A DNA stretch of 64,000 nt from CAUZIZ01 sp965218775 (GCA_965218775.1 CBDCLS010000006.1:2604001-2668000); one strand, 5' to 3'; shown: positions 17,165-25,939, numbered from the stretch's first letter. Numbers and translations: made by a program. Notes: generated by a model not told the origin, from the letters alone.

Positions 17165-17815
17165 ATGAGGTTTAAAGTTAATGTGAGCGTTGTCTCACTG
17201 CTGGGTCTTGCTCTTGCCCTGGCATCCCAGGTGGAGTTGGGTGCATGGCAGCTGGGGAGCCGTTCGGCCAAAGAGTGGATCAAGCGGTTGGAGCGACCGG
17301 ACAGATTGGCCGGCATGAAGGTCGACGATATCCTGAAGCGATTGGGCCTGAGAGATGGCGATATTGTTGCAGACATCGGAGCGGGGAGCGGTGTGATCAG
17401 TCGACCGATGGCCCGGGCGGTTGCTCCTACGGGCAAAGTGGTGGCGGTTGAAGTAGACCAGGAACTGTTGGACTACATTGACGAAAGATCGGAGAAAGAG
17501 GGGCTTGGCAACATTGTGACCATACTCGGAGGGTTCCAGGATCCCAAACTACCGACCAACGATGTCGATGTGGCCTTCTTCCATAACACGCTGCACCACA
17601 TCAAAGACCGCGAGGGCTACCTCAAGCTGGTGGCATCACATTTGAAACCGGATGGCAGGGTTGTTGTCATCGACATGATCGATGGGCACAAGGACGATCC
17701 CGAGATGCAGATCGACGTAGAGTCGGTCGTCGGCTGGATGAAGGTGGCTGGGTTCCAGCGGTCTCAGCAGATCGATTTGTTCGAGGATAAGTTTTTCGTC
17801 GTATTCAAACGGTAA
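17165..17815 (+). CDS. Class I SAM methyltransferase with signal peptide
   Basis: A 216-residue protein with motif I VADIGAGSGVIS near residue 68, the acidic end of strand 2 (VVAVEVDQELLDYI) and motif IV/V region DVAFFHNTLHHIKDREGYL: a standard Rossmann-like methyltransferase. It starts MRFKVNVSVVSLLGLALAL, a plausible signal peptide or anchor, unusual because SAM is cytoplasmic. Similar predicted-exported methyltransferases are known to me from environmental genomes, but their role is unclear. It lies 45 nt after the Tat protein and 18 nt before the ThuA lipoprotein. Confidence 0.78.
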   Translation: MRFKVNVSVVSLLGLALALASQVELGAWQLGSRSAKEWIKRLERPDRLAGMKVDDILKRLGLRDGDIVADIGAGSGVISRPMARAVAPTGKVVAVEVDQELLDYIDERSEKEGLGNIVTILGGFQDPKLPTNDVDVAFFHNTLHHIKDREGYLKLVASHLKPDGRVVVIDMIDGHKDDPEMQIDVESVVGWMKVAGFQRSQQIDLFEDKFFVVFKR

Positions 17816-17833
17816 CCCTCCAGGAAGGAAGAC

Positions 17834-18865
17834 TTGAAGGACCCCGGATATCGCAGCAAGGCTCTTGGCCTGGTGATTTTGGTAACACTCATGGGACTTT
17901 TGACTGGGTGCAAAGATGCTCCGGCAGTCCCCGACCTCTGGACCAGTTATCCCGGTAAACAGGGTCCGGGTGCCGGGAAGAACGTAGTGCTCATCGCTGC
18001 CGATGACGAATACCGCTCGGAGGAGTTGATTCCACAGCTGGCCAAGATTCTCTCGGTGCACCATGGTTTCCGTTGTACGGTGCTGTTTGCCATGGATCGG
18101 GCGAAAGGGGTCATCGATCCCGAAGTCATCGATGACATTCCGGGTCTAGAGGCGCTTCAGGAAGCCGATCTGATGGTTTTATTTGCTCGCTTTCGGGAGC
18201 TTCCAGACTCCCAGATGAAGCGGATCATGGATTTTGTAGAGTCGGGGCGGGGAGTCGTAGGGTTGAGAACCGCGACCCACGCCTTCCGCTACCAGCAGAA
18301 AGTCGATAGCCCCTATGCCTCGAATAGCTTTGATAGCTTGGAACCCAAGGGTGGATTCGGACGCCAGATCCTGGGAGAGACCTGGGTTGCGCACTACGGA
18401 AAGCACCAGGAGGAGAGCACACGGGGGTTGATCCCGAAAGAGGCGAAAGATCATCCCCTCGTCCAGGGCTGTGAGGATATCTGGGGTCCGTCGGACGTCT
18501 ATGCCATCACCACGCTTTCTGGAGACAGTCGGCCCTTGATTCTGGGCCAGGTCCTGACGGGAATGAGTCCCCAGGATGAAGTGCATCCCGAAAAAGAGCT
18601 CGTTCCGGTGGCCTGGACCAAGACACATCGGGGCAAAACGGGCAAGGTTTCACGCGTGTTTAACACGACCATGGGCCACGCCGAGGACCTGCTGAGCGAA
18701 GGATTTCGGCGTCTGCTGGTGAACGCCTGCTATTGGGCTGCGGGGATGGAGGACCAGATTCCACTCCGTAGCCAGGTGGACCTGGTGGGGGCTTATACCC
18801 CCTCTCCGATTGGTTTTGGCGACCACCGTCGAGGCGTTAGGCCCCAGGATCATCGAATCCCTTGA
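17834..18865 (+). CDS. ThuA-like domain lipoprotein
   Basis: A 343-residue protein starting at TTG 17834, after AGGAAGG. The N-terminus has a lipobox (LMGLLTGC, Cys at residue 26), so it is a likely lipoprotein. The body is a ThuA-like (class I glutamine-amidotransferase-like fold) domain: NVVLIAADDEYRSEE near residue 50, FVESGRGVVGLRTATHAF near residue 137 and GKVSRVFNTTMGHAEDL near residue 273. The family is associated with sugar metabolism, but its reaction is not established. Its stop overlaps a possible TTG start of the next gene. Confidence 0.82.
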   Translation: MKDPGYRSKALGLVILVTLMGLLTGCKDAPAVPDLWTSYPGKQGPGAGKNVVLIAADDEYRSEELIPQLAKILSVHHGFRCTVLFAMDRAKGVIDPEVIDDIPGLEALQEADLMVLFARFRELPDSQMKRIMDFVESGRGVVGLRTATHAFRYQQKVDSPYASNSFDSLEPKGGFGRQILGETWVAHYGKHQEESTRGLIPKEAKDHPLVQGCEDIWGPSDVYAITTLSGDSRPLILGQVLTGMSPQDEVHPEKELVPVAWTKTHRGKTGKVSRVFNTTMGHAEDLLSEGFRRLLVNACYWAAGMEDQIPLRSQVDLVGAYTPSPIGFGDHRRGVRPQDHRIP

Positions 18866-18882
18866 ATTCCGTCGGGTCAGTC

Positions 18883-20256
18883 ATGAGTTGGAGAGAGTGG
18901 AGTTTCTGGGACTACGTTCTTGTCTCTCATGTCGAAGAGGATCCGGATTTCGAAGATGAGCTGTCCAGTCTAGCAAGCAAGGGCCTGCTGGCGATTGGGT
19001 CGGTCTGCATCGGGGCTCCACTCTTCATAATGCTGTTTGGGTTACTGGGCGTGCGAGAGTTTCTCGAGCATTCAGCCCTCTTTGTTGCCTCCGCGATCCT
19101 CACCATTGGGGTGGTGGCAACGGTCCTGTCTCGCTGGCGACTTGCTCAACCCGTATCCAACCTCATCGGTATCGGTGTGGGTTACTTGGTGGGTATCAGC
19201 CAACTCTGGGGTTCTTTGACTGGCCCAGAGGGTGAAGCGGGCGCGGTCCATCATATCCCGGGCAACGTCACCATGATCATGCTGGTCGGAATAGCGGCTC
19301 TCCCGATGCGTCCCCTACAGACCACCTTCCTGGGCTCGGCGCTGCTCGTAAGTTACTGGATACTGGTCCCGCTGGCAGGCCAAACGATCGACATGAACTA
19401 CCATCTAACCCACACGGTTACAGTGGTGTTGGTGATCCTTGTCAGTACCGGTCTGACGGCGGTGATCTACCAGCGCCGCCTGGCCGCATTTCGGGCTCGT
19501 CGGCAGGCAGTCGACGCGCTCGAGCAGCTCCAGGAGGCCCAATCCAGACTTCTGATCTCCGAGACGGCTGCCTCGCAAGGCCGGCTGGCCGCGGCGCTTT
19601 CGCATGAGTTGAATACGCCCCTGGGAGCCTTCAACAGTGCGCTTGACACCCTGGCCACCGTCTTCAAGCGCCAGCGCCAGGGGAGATCTCCAGATCCCAA
19701 GATTGCTTCCCAGGCCTTCCAGGCTGCCGGGACCGCTTCGGGGCGGCTGACGGAGACCATAGAAAGGATGAAGCACCTCACCAACCTGGGTCGGGCCGGG
19801 ATCCAGCTGGTCGATCTCAACCAGCTTTGGCATGACACGGTCACCCTCATCCGGGCCGAGTTTGGAGAGGACCTGAACCTCAAACTGGAGTTGAGTCCGC
19901 TGCCTGACTTCAAAGGGAATCCGCAGCAGCTCAGCACCGTCTTTGCGAACCTGTTGAGGAACGCAGCCGCTGCCATCGATTCCTCCGGGATGATTTTCGT
20001 CAGCAGCAGTGTTGGCGACGGGGAGCTCATTCTAGAGGTCCGAGACACAGGAATAGGCATCGCTCCCGATCGGATTCCCAACCTTTTCAATCCCTCTTTT
20101 CAGGTTGCCAGAAACCGCGTCGGTACTACCAATTGGGGTCTTTTCGTCGCTCAGAGCATCATCGTCAATCACGGTGGGCGAATCGAGATTGAGAGCCAGG
20201 AGGGAAAGGGAACGACCGCCAGGATCCACATGCCTCGAGCGGAGACACAGAGGTAG
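18883..20256 (+). CDS. Orphan membrane sensor histidine kinase
   Basis: A 457-residue sensor kinase. It has about six hydrophobic segments (residues ~30-200), then a coiled-coil-like stretch and the H-box ALSHELNTPLGAFNSAL with His at about 241. The N-box reads QLSTVFANLLRNAAAAID, the G1 box VRDTGIGIAPDRIPNLF and the G2 box WGLFVAQSIIVNHGGRIEI. No extracellular sensor domain is evident, so it may sense within the membrane. No response regulator is adjacent. ATG 18883 was chosen; a TTG at 18862 overlapping the ThuA stop is the alternative. The TAG stop lies inside the end of a family A repeat. Confidence 0.88.
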   Translation: MSWREWSFWDYVLVSHVEEDPDFEDELSSLASKGLLAIGSVCIGAPLFIMLFGLLGVREFLEHSALFVASAILTIGVVATVLSRWRLAQPVSNLIGIGVGYLVGISQLWGSLTGPEGEAGAVHHIPGNVTMIMLVGIAALPMRPLQTTFLGSALLVSYWILVPLAGQTIDMNYHLTHTVTVVLVILVSTGLTAVIYQRRLAAFRARRQAVDALEQLQEAQSRLLISETAASQGRLAAALSHELNTPLGAFNSALDTLATVFKRQRQGRSPDPKIASQAFQAAGTASGRLTETIERMKHLTNLGRAGIQLVDLNQLWHDTVTLIRAEFGEDLNLKLELSPLPDFKGNPQQLSTVFANLLRNAAAAIDSSGMIFVSSSVGDGELILEVRDTGIGIAPDRIPNLFNPSFQVARNRVGTTNWGLFVAQSIIVNHGGRIEIESQEGKGTTARIHMPRAETQR

Positions 20257-20335
20257 CTTTGGCCTCCAGGTCGAAGTCTTATTCTTCCGAGCCTTTGGCT
20301 CGGACGGCGCCTGGAGGCCACCCCTATCGCCGGGC
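20253..20335 (-). repeat. Repeat family A, copy 3 (inverted)
   Basis: Reads GTAGCTTTGGCCTCCAGGTC through to GGCCACCCCTAT, the reverse complement of the other copies. Its first TAG is the stop codon of the histidine kinase. It fills the whole space between the kinase and the convergent gene at 20343. Confidence 0.85.
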
Positions 20336-20342
20336 CCTCACT

Positions 20343-22946
20343 CTACTGAAAGCTGAAGGAGTAGAGCCTGGGAAAGCCTTTCCCGCCCACGTAGTGAAAC
20401 CGCACCTGGAATGGACGGTCGATAGAGGACAGGAGGTGGTTCCCCTTCCAAATCATCCTGTGTGAGGTCGAATCTCCCTTGAAGCGAATCCCATCCGTCC
20501 TGGCAAAGCCGGCAACCGGTTTGCCACTGTCGGCGTCCAACAGCTCCACCTCCAGAAAGCCTCTCTGGCCACAGTTCGCATTGATGAAGAGATGGGAAGC
20601 CTGGCCTGGATTCACCGGGATGGTGGTAAAACTCCCTCCTCTCTGGTCTTCCTTTGGCTGCAGGTGGGTGTATCCGTCCAGTCTGAGGGTCGCCACGCCG
20701 CCTGAGCGCTTCTCGTTGGGTCCGTCCTCTCCACAGATAGCACCATAGTAGACCTTGATCTCTTCTTCATCTACCAAGGGCAAAGAGGGAGCGATGTGGT
20801 CGCAGTCCCAGGCGCTGAGGGCGCCCGACGGGACCACCTTCTTGCCCGGCTGGACGAAAACGAAGTTCTCGCCATCCCGGCTGACTGCCAGTTCCAGATC
20901 GAGCTCCTGGCCATTGTGTTGATACTGGTAGAAGGAAAGGTAGTAGTCCCCATCCTTCCAGACCACCCAGTCGTGAATCTGCTCCACCTTTCCTCCCCGA
21001 ACCACAGGAATGGTTCTGGCGAAGGGATCCAGCATCGGGTTCTGGGGATGGGAGGTCCAATCGATCCCATCCGGGCTGTAGGCGTAGCCACCGCCTCGGC
21101 GGGCCAGGTTCAGAGCAGAGAATCCGTAGGTCTTGTAGCGCTTGCCGGGATCCTTTTCTTCTGGATCGTAGAGAAAAGACTGGGGCATCAGCGAGAAAGG
21201 TCTCCCTCCCGGGAAGAGCATCTTGGCGGGTTCCGAGGTCCACTCGATACCATCTGCGGAAACCGAGAGCGTTCCCGAATTGGTCTCCTGCCAAGGTTCG
21301 TAGCGACCAGCACGCGCCGCCTGAGCCCGGCTGCCGTGAGTGGGGAACTTGAGAAGCTTGTAGCGGCGTTCGGGATCCGGGTCCTGAGGGTCCCTGAGGA
21401 CCATGGGGACGTAGGGGGCGTCCCGGATCAGCCTCTTCTTCTCGAAATGGTAGCCATCCTGGCTCTCGGCATAGCCCACCTGGTACCACTCCCACCAAGG
21501 ACGGCTCCGATCTCTCTGAAAAGCTGAATACCACATCCGGTAGAGGTTGCCTTCCTTCAAGACCCGCAGGAAGTTTCCGGCTCCGTGGGCGTCGGGATCG
21601 TTCTCCTCTCCTGCCTGGATCACCGGATTGTGTTGGTATTTCTCTGCCTGGTTTAGCTTCAGTTCGAGATTTTCCAGCGTCTGGATCTCCAACAAGTCCA
21701 GGAAGAGGACTTTCTTCCTGGAAGAGGCCTCCAGGGAGGGTACTGGAATGGAGTGAAAGGCCTGATGGGCTCCATGAGCCAACAGGATGCCGATCTCGGG
21801 AGCCGTTTTCCCCCCCTCCGTCTCCACCGCCAGGCGATCGATGGGGAGGTGGTTGTCTTCCATACGTGGTGAATTCCAGGTCAGCTTCGCGGTGCTTTGA
21901 ATAGGTCCCCATTGCTGACCCAGCCAGCGGGTCCGGAAGACGTGTTGGCGGGCGCTGTCCACAAAGAAGAGCCAGGCAATGCCGTACCGATCCAGGGTGA
22001 TCTGTTGGGAGTGAAAGGTGTGCCAGGCGAATCTGGGCCTGGCTCGAGTCAGGGGGATCGAAGGTTGCGTCGTCTCTGCGGGAAGGATCGTTCTTAGATG
22101 GGAATAGGTATCCTCGTAAACCGCCAGGAGCTGGCTCTGGGTCTCTGCCAGGACTGGCCGAAAGGACCGGCCTGGGAGCCGCTGAACTTCAGCTCTCTTG
22201 CCGGCTTCAACCTGATCGAGCAGCCCGGAAGCATAATAGGCTTCCTCGTAGATATCGTGCCAGGCCAGGTGAAAACGTCCCTGATTGCCCAAGAGCAAGC
22301 TGGGCGGAAAGAGCCCGTGACCCCTTGCCATCTCCTGGGATACCAGACCACTCTCATCCACATGGCCCAGGTGCACCGATACCTCGTGGTTGGCACGCGA
22401 CTCGGTCCAGACGAACCGGATGGTGCCGTCTGGAGCCCTGGCAATGTCCCCGATTCGGGAAGAGTGTGGGGCCAGGATCAACGCTCCAGGAGACTCGGTT
22501 TGGGGATGGTGCCAGGAGAGCGCAGGGCCCCCCGTATAGGCTGGAAGGCGTAACAAGGCGTATCCGGAGAGCCCTGATTGGGTGCTCCACACCAGATGGA
22601 GCCTATCCTTGTGGTCGAAGCTCATGCCCACACTGAAGATCTTGTCCTGAGCCCCCACAGGTGGGACCAGAGGAAGGGGAGCATGGAAGTCGTCGAGAGA
22701 TCGCGGAGAGACTCCCTCTGAGACTTGCAGCGAGAAACCCGATTGGGCAGTGGGTTGGCTCGGAGGCAACAGTAGGTAGACAAGGCCCCTGCTATCCCGG
22801 ACGATCCACTTTCGAATAGACCCCTCTAACTCGCTTCGCAGAAGACCACGGGGAAGGCCGGGAGCCAACGAGTTGAACAAGGTTGCCAGGCCAATCCAAC
22901 ACGCCAGCCAGCCGAGCCTTCTTCTTTCGTACAAATTCAACCGCAT
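20343..22946 (-). CDS. Large exported two-part propeller protein (BNR-like plus GH43/32-like)
   Basis: An 867-residue protein with an N-terminal hydrophobic stretch (RLGWLACWIGLATLFNSLAP) serving as signal or anchor. Residues ~45-400 form one beta-propeller-like half (HLVWSTQSGLSGYALLRLP, FHLAWHDIYEEAYYA). Residues ~420-780 form a second half with glycosidase-propeller motifs (RMWYSAFQRDRSRPWWEW, SVSADGIEWTS, AYSPDGIDWTSHPQNPML). The final ~80 residues (VELLDADSGKPVAGFARTD; FQVRFHYVGGKG) match the terminal domain of the protein at 14497. It is likely surface or periplasmic carbohydrate-related. Catalytic residues are not assigned. Confidence 0.75.
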   Translation of the reverse strand: MRLNLYERRRLGWLACWIGLATLFNSLAPGLPRGLLRSELEGSIRKWIVRDSRGLVYLLLPPSQPTAQSGFSLQVSEGVSPRSLDDFHAPLPLVPPVGAQDKIFSVGMSFDHKDRLHLVWSTQSGLSGYALLRLPAYTGGPALSWHHPQTESPGALILAPHSSRIGDIARAPDGTIRFVWTESRANHEVSVHLGHVDESGLVSQEMARGHGLFPPSLLLGNQGRFHLAWHDIYEEAYYASGLLDQVEAGKRAEVQRLPGRSFRPVLAETQSQLLAVYEDTYSHLRTILPAETTQPSIPLTRARPRFAWHTFHSQQITLDRYGIAWLFFVDSARQHVFRTRWLGQQWGPIQSTAKLTWNSPRMEDNHLPIDRLAVETEGGKTAPEIGILLAHGAHQAFHSIPVPSLEASSRKKVLFLDLLEIQTLENLELKLNQAEKYQHNPVIQAGEENDPDAHGAGNFLRVLKEGNLYRMWYSAFQRDRSRPWWEWYQVGYAESQDGYHFEKKRLIRDAPYVPMVLRDPQDPDPERRYKLLKFPTHGSRAQAARAGRYEPWQETNSGTLSVSADGIEWTSEPAKMLFPGGRPFSLMPQSFLYDPEEKDPGKRYKTYGFSALNLARRGGGYAYSPDGIDWTSHPQNPMLDPFARTIPVVRGGKVEQIHDWVVWKDGDYYLSFYQYQHNGQELDLELAVSRDGENFVFVQPGKKVVPSGALSAWDCDHIAPSLPLVDEEEIKVYYGAICGEDGPNEKRSGGVATLRLDGYTHLQPKEDQRGGSFTTIPVNPGQASHLFINANCGQRGFLEVELLDADSGKPVAGFARTDGIRFKGDSTSHRMIWKGNHLLSSIDRPFQVRFHYVGGKGFPRLYSFSFQ

Positions 22947-23013
22947 GGTGGGGCGCTCCTAAGGTGAAATCTCAATGGTTACAGGTTACAGGTTTCCGAT
23001 CCGCCGCAATATG

Positions 23014-23096
23014 AAGCAGAATCCAACAGAGCCGCGAACGACTTGAGTTGTCGGCAAGATGAGCCCAAGTTTTGAGGAGAGAGTCGGACAACAGCA
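23014..23096 (+). repeat. Repeat family D, copy 1
   Basis: Core TCCAACAGAGCCGCGAACGA then CTTGAGTTGTCGGC and GAGGAGAGAGTCGGACAACAGC. Matches the inverted copy at 23688-23779 and the direct copy at 41400-41490. Together with the inverted copy it brackets the YajQ gene. A short GGTTACA-type repeat (22977-22993) precedes it. Confidence 0.82.
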
Positions 23097-23167
23097 TGAT
23101 CTTTTCTAACACCAACCAAAGTTTCCCTCAGGGGCAACAACCCGGCATTTTCTGATAGTCTAGGCAG

Positions 23168-23671
23168 ATGGCCAGACAGAACTCATTCGACATCGTGTCG
23201 CAGGTGGACTTCGCTGAGGTTGCGAACGCGGTCAATCAGGCCTCCAAGGAGATCATACAGAGGTTTGATTTCAAGGGCAGTGGCTCGAGTGTCGAGTTCG
23301 ACAAAGTTGAAGGGAAGTTGGTTCTGGCCTCGGCCGACGAGTTCAGACTCCAGGCCGTCGACCAGATCGTCCAGCAGAAACTCGCGCGCCGCCGCGTCTC
23401 GCTCAAGGCGCTGACGCATGGCAAGATTGAGCCGGCCGCCAAGGGAAGTGTCCGTCAGACGGTGACCCTGCAACAGGGCATTCCGATCGAGAAAGCTCGG
23501 GAGATCGTCAAGATCATCAAGGGCACCAAGCTCAAGGTGCAGGCAGCCATCAACGAAGATCTGGTTCGCGTCTCAGGCAGGGACCGCGACACGCTGCAGG
23601 AAGTCATGGCGGTTCTGAAGGAGCGCGAGCTCGATATCGACATGCAGTTCATCAACTATCGCTCGCAGTAG
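23168..23671 (+). CDS. yajQ: YajQ family nucleotide-binding protein
   Basis: 167 residues, the normal length of the YajQ/DUF520 family, whose members bind nucleotides; some bind cyclic di-GMP and act as effectors. Diagnostic parts: start MARQNSFDIVSQVDFAEVAN, the strand EIIQRFDFKGSGSSVEF near residue 30, DQIVQQKLARRRVSLKAL near residue 66, the second half AREIVKIIKGTKLKVQAAI near residue 114 and the end IDMQFINYRSQ. It is cytoplasmic. It stands alone and is bracketed on both sides by inverted copies of repeat family D. Confidence 0.95.
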   Translation: MARQNSFDIVSQVDFAEVANAVNQASKEIIQRFDFKGSGSSVEFDKVEGKLVLASADEFRLQAVDQIVQQKLARRRVSLKALTHGKIEPAAKGSVRQTVTLQQGIPIEKAREIVKIIKGTKLKVQAAINEDLVRVSGRDRDTLQEVMAVLKERELDIDMQFINYRSQ

Positions 23672-23687
23672 AGGGGTTGGAGGCAGG

Positions 23688-23779
23688 GGAGATTGTGGTG
23701 TTGTCCGGCTCTCTCCTCGGAACCTGGCCTCATGTTGCTGACGATTCAAGTCGTTCGCGGCTCTGTTGGACTGTAGCTG
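23688..23779 (-). repeat. Repeat family D, copy 2 (inverted)
   Basis: Reads GGAGATTGTGGTGTTGTCCG through CGTTCGCGGCTCTGTTGGAC, the reverse complement of the 41400-41490 copy with few changes. It starts 17 bases after the yajQ stop codon. A short tandem TTTTCCGGTACTGTTG pair follows at about 23779-23812. Confidence 0.82.
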
Positions 23780-23842
23780 TTTTCCGGTACTGTTGTTTTC
23801 CGGTACTGTTGGCTGATCACTGCACTACTGCTCACTATTCGA

Positions 23843-24205
23843 CTACTCCTTGCTCACCCACTCGACGGGCTGAGGCTGTATCTGGTCACTCGGCCTTGAG
23901 CCGGAGTCGCTTCTTCCGCTGCCTTCCAGTCGGCTGATGATCCGCACCGTCATGTCCTGTGTGCAGGGAATCTGACAACTCAATCGAACTCCAACAGCCT
24001 GACGGGCTTCCAGTACCGCTTTTTCCGCAGCTGTCATCTGATTGGGCTCACCCTCAACGAACTCAACTCGACAGGTAGTGCAGCGGGCGTTTCCGCCGCA
24101 GGCGTGCAACTGGTCCACTCCCGCATCGTCTACCAGGGCTAGGACCAGCCGCTTTCCCTCTTCGACGTCGAATGTTGCCACACCTTCTACGATCAGCTTC
24201 GGCAT
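23843..24205 (-). CDS. 2Fe-2S ferredoxin
   Basis: A 120-residue plant/adrenodoxin-type ferredoxin: an electron carrier in the cytoplasm. Cluster ligands are visible in HACGGNARCTTCRV (Cys36, Cys42, Cys45) with the fourth Cys at 77 (RLSCQIPC). ATG 24205 follows GGGAGAC. The last ~20 residues (SDSGSRPSDQIQPQPVEWV) are a low-complexity tail beyond the usual fold. No partner oxygenase or reductase lies beside it; the next gene downstream on the plus strand is YajQ, upstream is a kelch protein. Confidence 0.88.
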   Translation of the reverse strand: MPKLIVEGVATFDVEEGKRLVLALVDDAGVDQLHACGGNARCTTCRVEFVEGEPNQMTAAEKAVLEARQAVGVRLSCQIPCTQDMTVRIISRLEGSGRSDSGSRPSDQIQPQPVEWVSKE

Positions 24206-24254
24206 GTGTCTCCCTTTCTGCTTTGCTGTTGGAATCGAATATCAGATTTCTAGA

Positions 24255-25454
24255 TCACTCCTCTACGATCGTGCCCACCAGTACCTCGTCAGTGACATTT
24301 GCAGGACTGATCACCTCTCCTCCAGCCAGGTAGAGCTGACCCCCAACCGAGCTCAGCTCGGCGGCCAGTCGATAGACCCCTTTTGAAAAGTCGATCCACT
24401 TCGCCTCCAGGGCCTGCTGCTGCTTCTCGGAAGGGGGTTGGTAGGGAGGGAGAGCCGTTGGCATGACGCTGTACTCCTCGCTCTTCGAGTCGAAGACGAG
24501 CACCTCGAAATTGGGTGATGGAATCGAAGGGATGCGGTCCCTGTACTGATAGGTGTGATCCACGGGATAGTCTCTCATGCCGCCTGCAATGATGATATAT
24601 CGGTCCCGATGCACGGCAGCCTCCCAGCCCCCTGCGGGAAAGGGTAGATCAGGTAGTCTTCTCCAGCGTAGGGTCTTGAGGTTGAGGACATAGGCATCTC
24701 CCCCATGCCGACGATGGGGATGAAGGTCCTCCCCGGCCTCCGAATAGTTCACATAGAAACCACCAAAAACGTAGACGTTCTTTCCGATGGCGGCGGCGGC
24801 CATGGATTCGCGTCCGTAGCTGGGGATGGGAGGTAGTTCGCGCCAACCCTGTTCGGGGCTTTGGGTATCAAAGGCTTCAACCGAGTTGATATCGACACCG
24901 GGATGGTCTCCGGTGAAGCGTTCTGCTCCGAAGGAGGCCTGTCCCCCAAGCACGACGATGTTACTGCCAGAGGCCACAGCAGCGGGGAGAAAGCGGCCGG
25001 TGATTAGGGGGGGCATTTCCTCCCACCCCCACTGTCCTGAGGTGAGAGACAATCGGAACATTCGGTTGGTGGTAATCCCCGACTCGCCTTTGGGCCAGCG
25101 GATGCCTCCGGTAAAGAGGTAGAAGTCCGGACCCACTGCGACCCCTTGGGGCCAGACCAGGCCCAACGGGGCATCGGGCAGGATCTGGTACCTGCCGGAC
25201 TGGGTATCGAAGAGCCAGACGTTGTTGTGCTTGCCCCGATCCCTTGTCTTCCTGGGGTCCCATCCTGGATAGCCCGGAGCACAGGCGGCGACGATCTTGT
25301 CGCCCAGGACAGCCTGGGCCTGTCCCTTGGTAGGCCAGGGCAGCGGGACTCCTGGTGTCCATGTGATGTCCTTGATGTTTGAGCCGACGGCAGGAGCTGG
25401 AGACGCCAACGCCAGCAGGGTACAAAGAGTCCAAGCGCGTGGGTTCCGAAGCAT
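24255..25454 (-). CDS. Exported kelch-repeat beta-propeller protein
   Basis: 399 residues with a signal peptide (LCTLLALASPAPAVGS). Kelch repeats are seen as double-glycine plus W/Y patterns: FYLFTGGIRWPKGES near residue 112, NIVVLGGQASFG near 166, NVYVFGGFYVNYSE near 225, YIIIAGGMRDYPVD near 289, QLYLAGGEV near 375. N-acetylneuraminate epimerases share this fold, and sialidase-like neighbours make a sugar-related role possible, but no specific activity is shown. MITE-like elements lie directly upstream, between it and the PQQ-propeller gene. Confidence 0.8.
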   Translation of the reverse strand: MLRNPRAWTLCTLLALASPAPAVGSNIKDITWTPGVPLPWPTKGQAQAVLGDKIVAACAPGYPGWDPRKTRDRGKHNNVWLFDTQSGRYQILPDAPLGLVWPQGVAVGPDFYLFTGGIRWPKGESGITTNRMFRLSLTSGQWGWEEMPPLITGRFLPAAVASGSNIVVLGGQASFGAERFTGDHPGVDINSVEAFDTQSPEQGWRELPPIPSYGRESMAAAAIGKNVYVFGGFYVNYSEAGEDLHPHRRHGGDAYVLNLKTLRWRRLPDLPFPAGGWEAAVHRDRYIIIAGGMRDYPVDHTYQYRDRIPSIPSPNFEVLVFDSKSEEYSVMPTALPPYQPPSEKQQQALEAKWIDFSKGVYRLAAELSSVGGQLYLAGGEVISPANVTDEVLVGTIVEE

Positions 25455-25500
25455 CTGTATTCCCCTACGGCAAGGCTGTAAGTCAAAGGCAGCGCGCCGG

Positions 25501-25668
25501 ACTAGTACCCGGTCAACTTAGAAATTGTAGGTTCTGAACGGCCCTGGCGGCCGATCTCTGCGTTGCGCGTCCGCGACGTAGTCCAGCTATGCCTATGGCC
25601 GCGCGCCTTGACCTCGACCACCATTGCTCGTCCATAACCCACAATCTCTAAATTCACAGGGTACTAGT
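25501..25668. mobile_element. MITE-like element 1
   Basis: About 168 bases with imperfect terminal inverted repeats of some 33 bases: ACTAGTACCCGGTCAACTTA at 25501 pairs with the reverse complement of the right end (ACTAGTACCCTGTGAATTTA), with about six mismatches. No coding capacity. Its right ACTAGT is shared with element 2. Confidence 0.75.
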
Positions 25669-25939
25669 ACAGCGTTCTGTAAATACCGATACGTTTGTGG
25701 CGAGCGCGACGGGTCGAGTTCGCGAAGCGACGCCGAACTCGATGCTTTGTATCTTGGAGGAGGCGCGACAAAGAAATCGGCGCGTCCCGTCGCCACCCGT
25801 AGGGCAGATGGGGGTTGCGGACGATCTCTGTGTTGGTCGTCGTCGAAGATGGCCAAGCATCGTCTTCCTCCTAATGCCTTGATCTCGCCTCGCAAGCCCC
25901 ATCTGCAAACGTATCGGTATTTACAGAACGCTGTACTAG
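25664..25939. mobile_element. MITE-like element 2 with perfect 34-bp inverted ends
   Basis: Left end 25664-25697 begins CTAGTACAGCGTTCTGTAAA; right end 25906-25939 is its exact inverse over 34 bases. The interior (about 208 bases) has no convincing gene. The outermost CTAG may be the target duplication or part of the ends. The right end supplies the TAG stop codon of the neighbouring PQQ-propeller gene. Confidence 0.85.
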
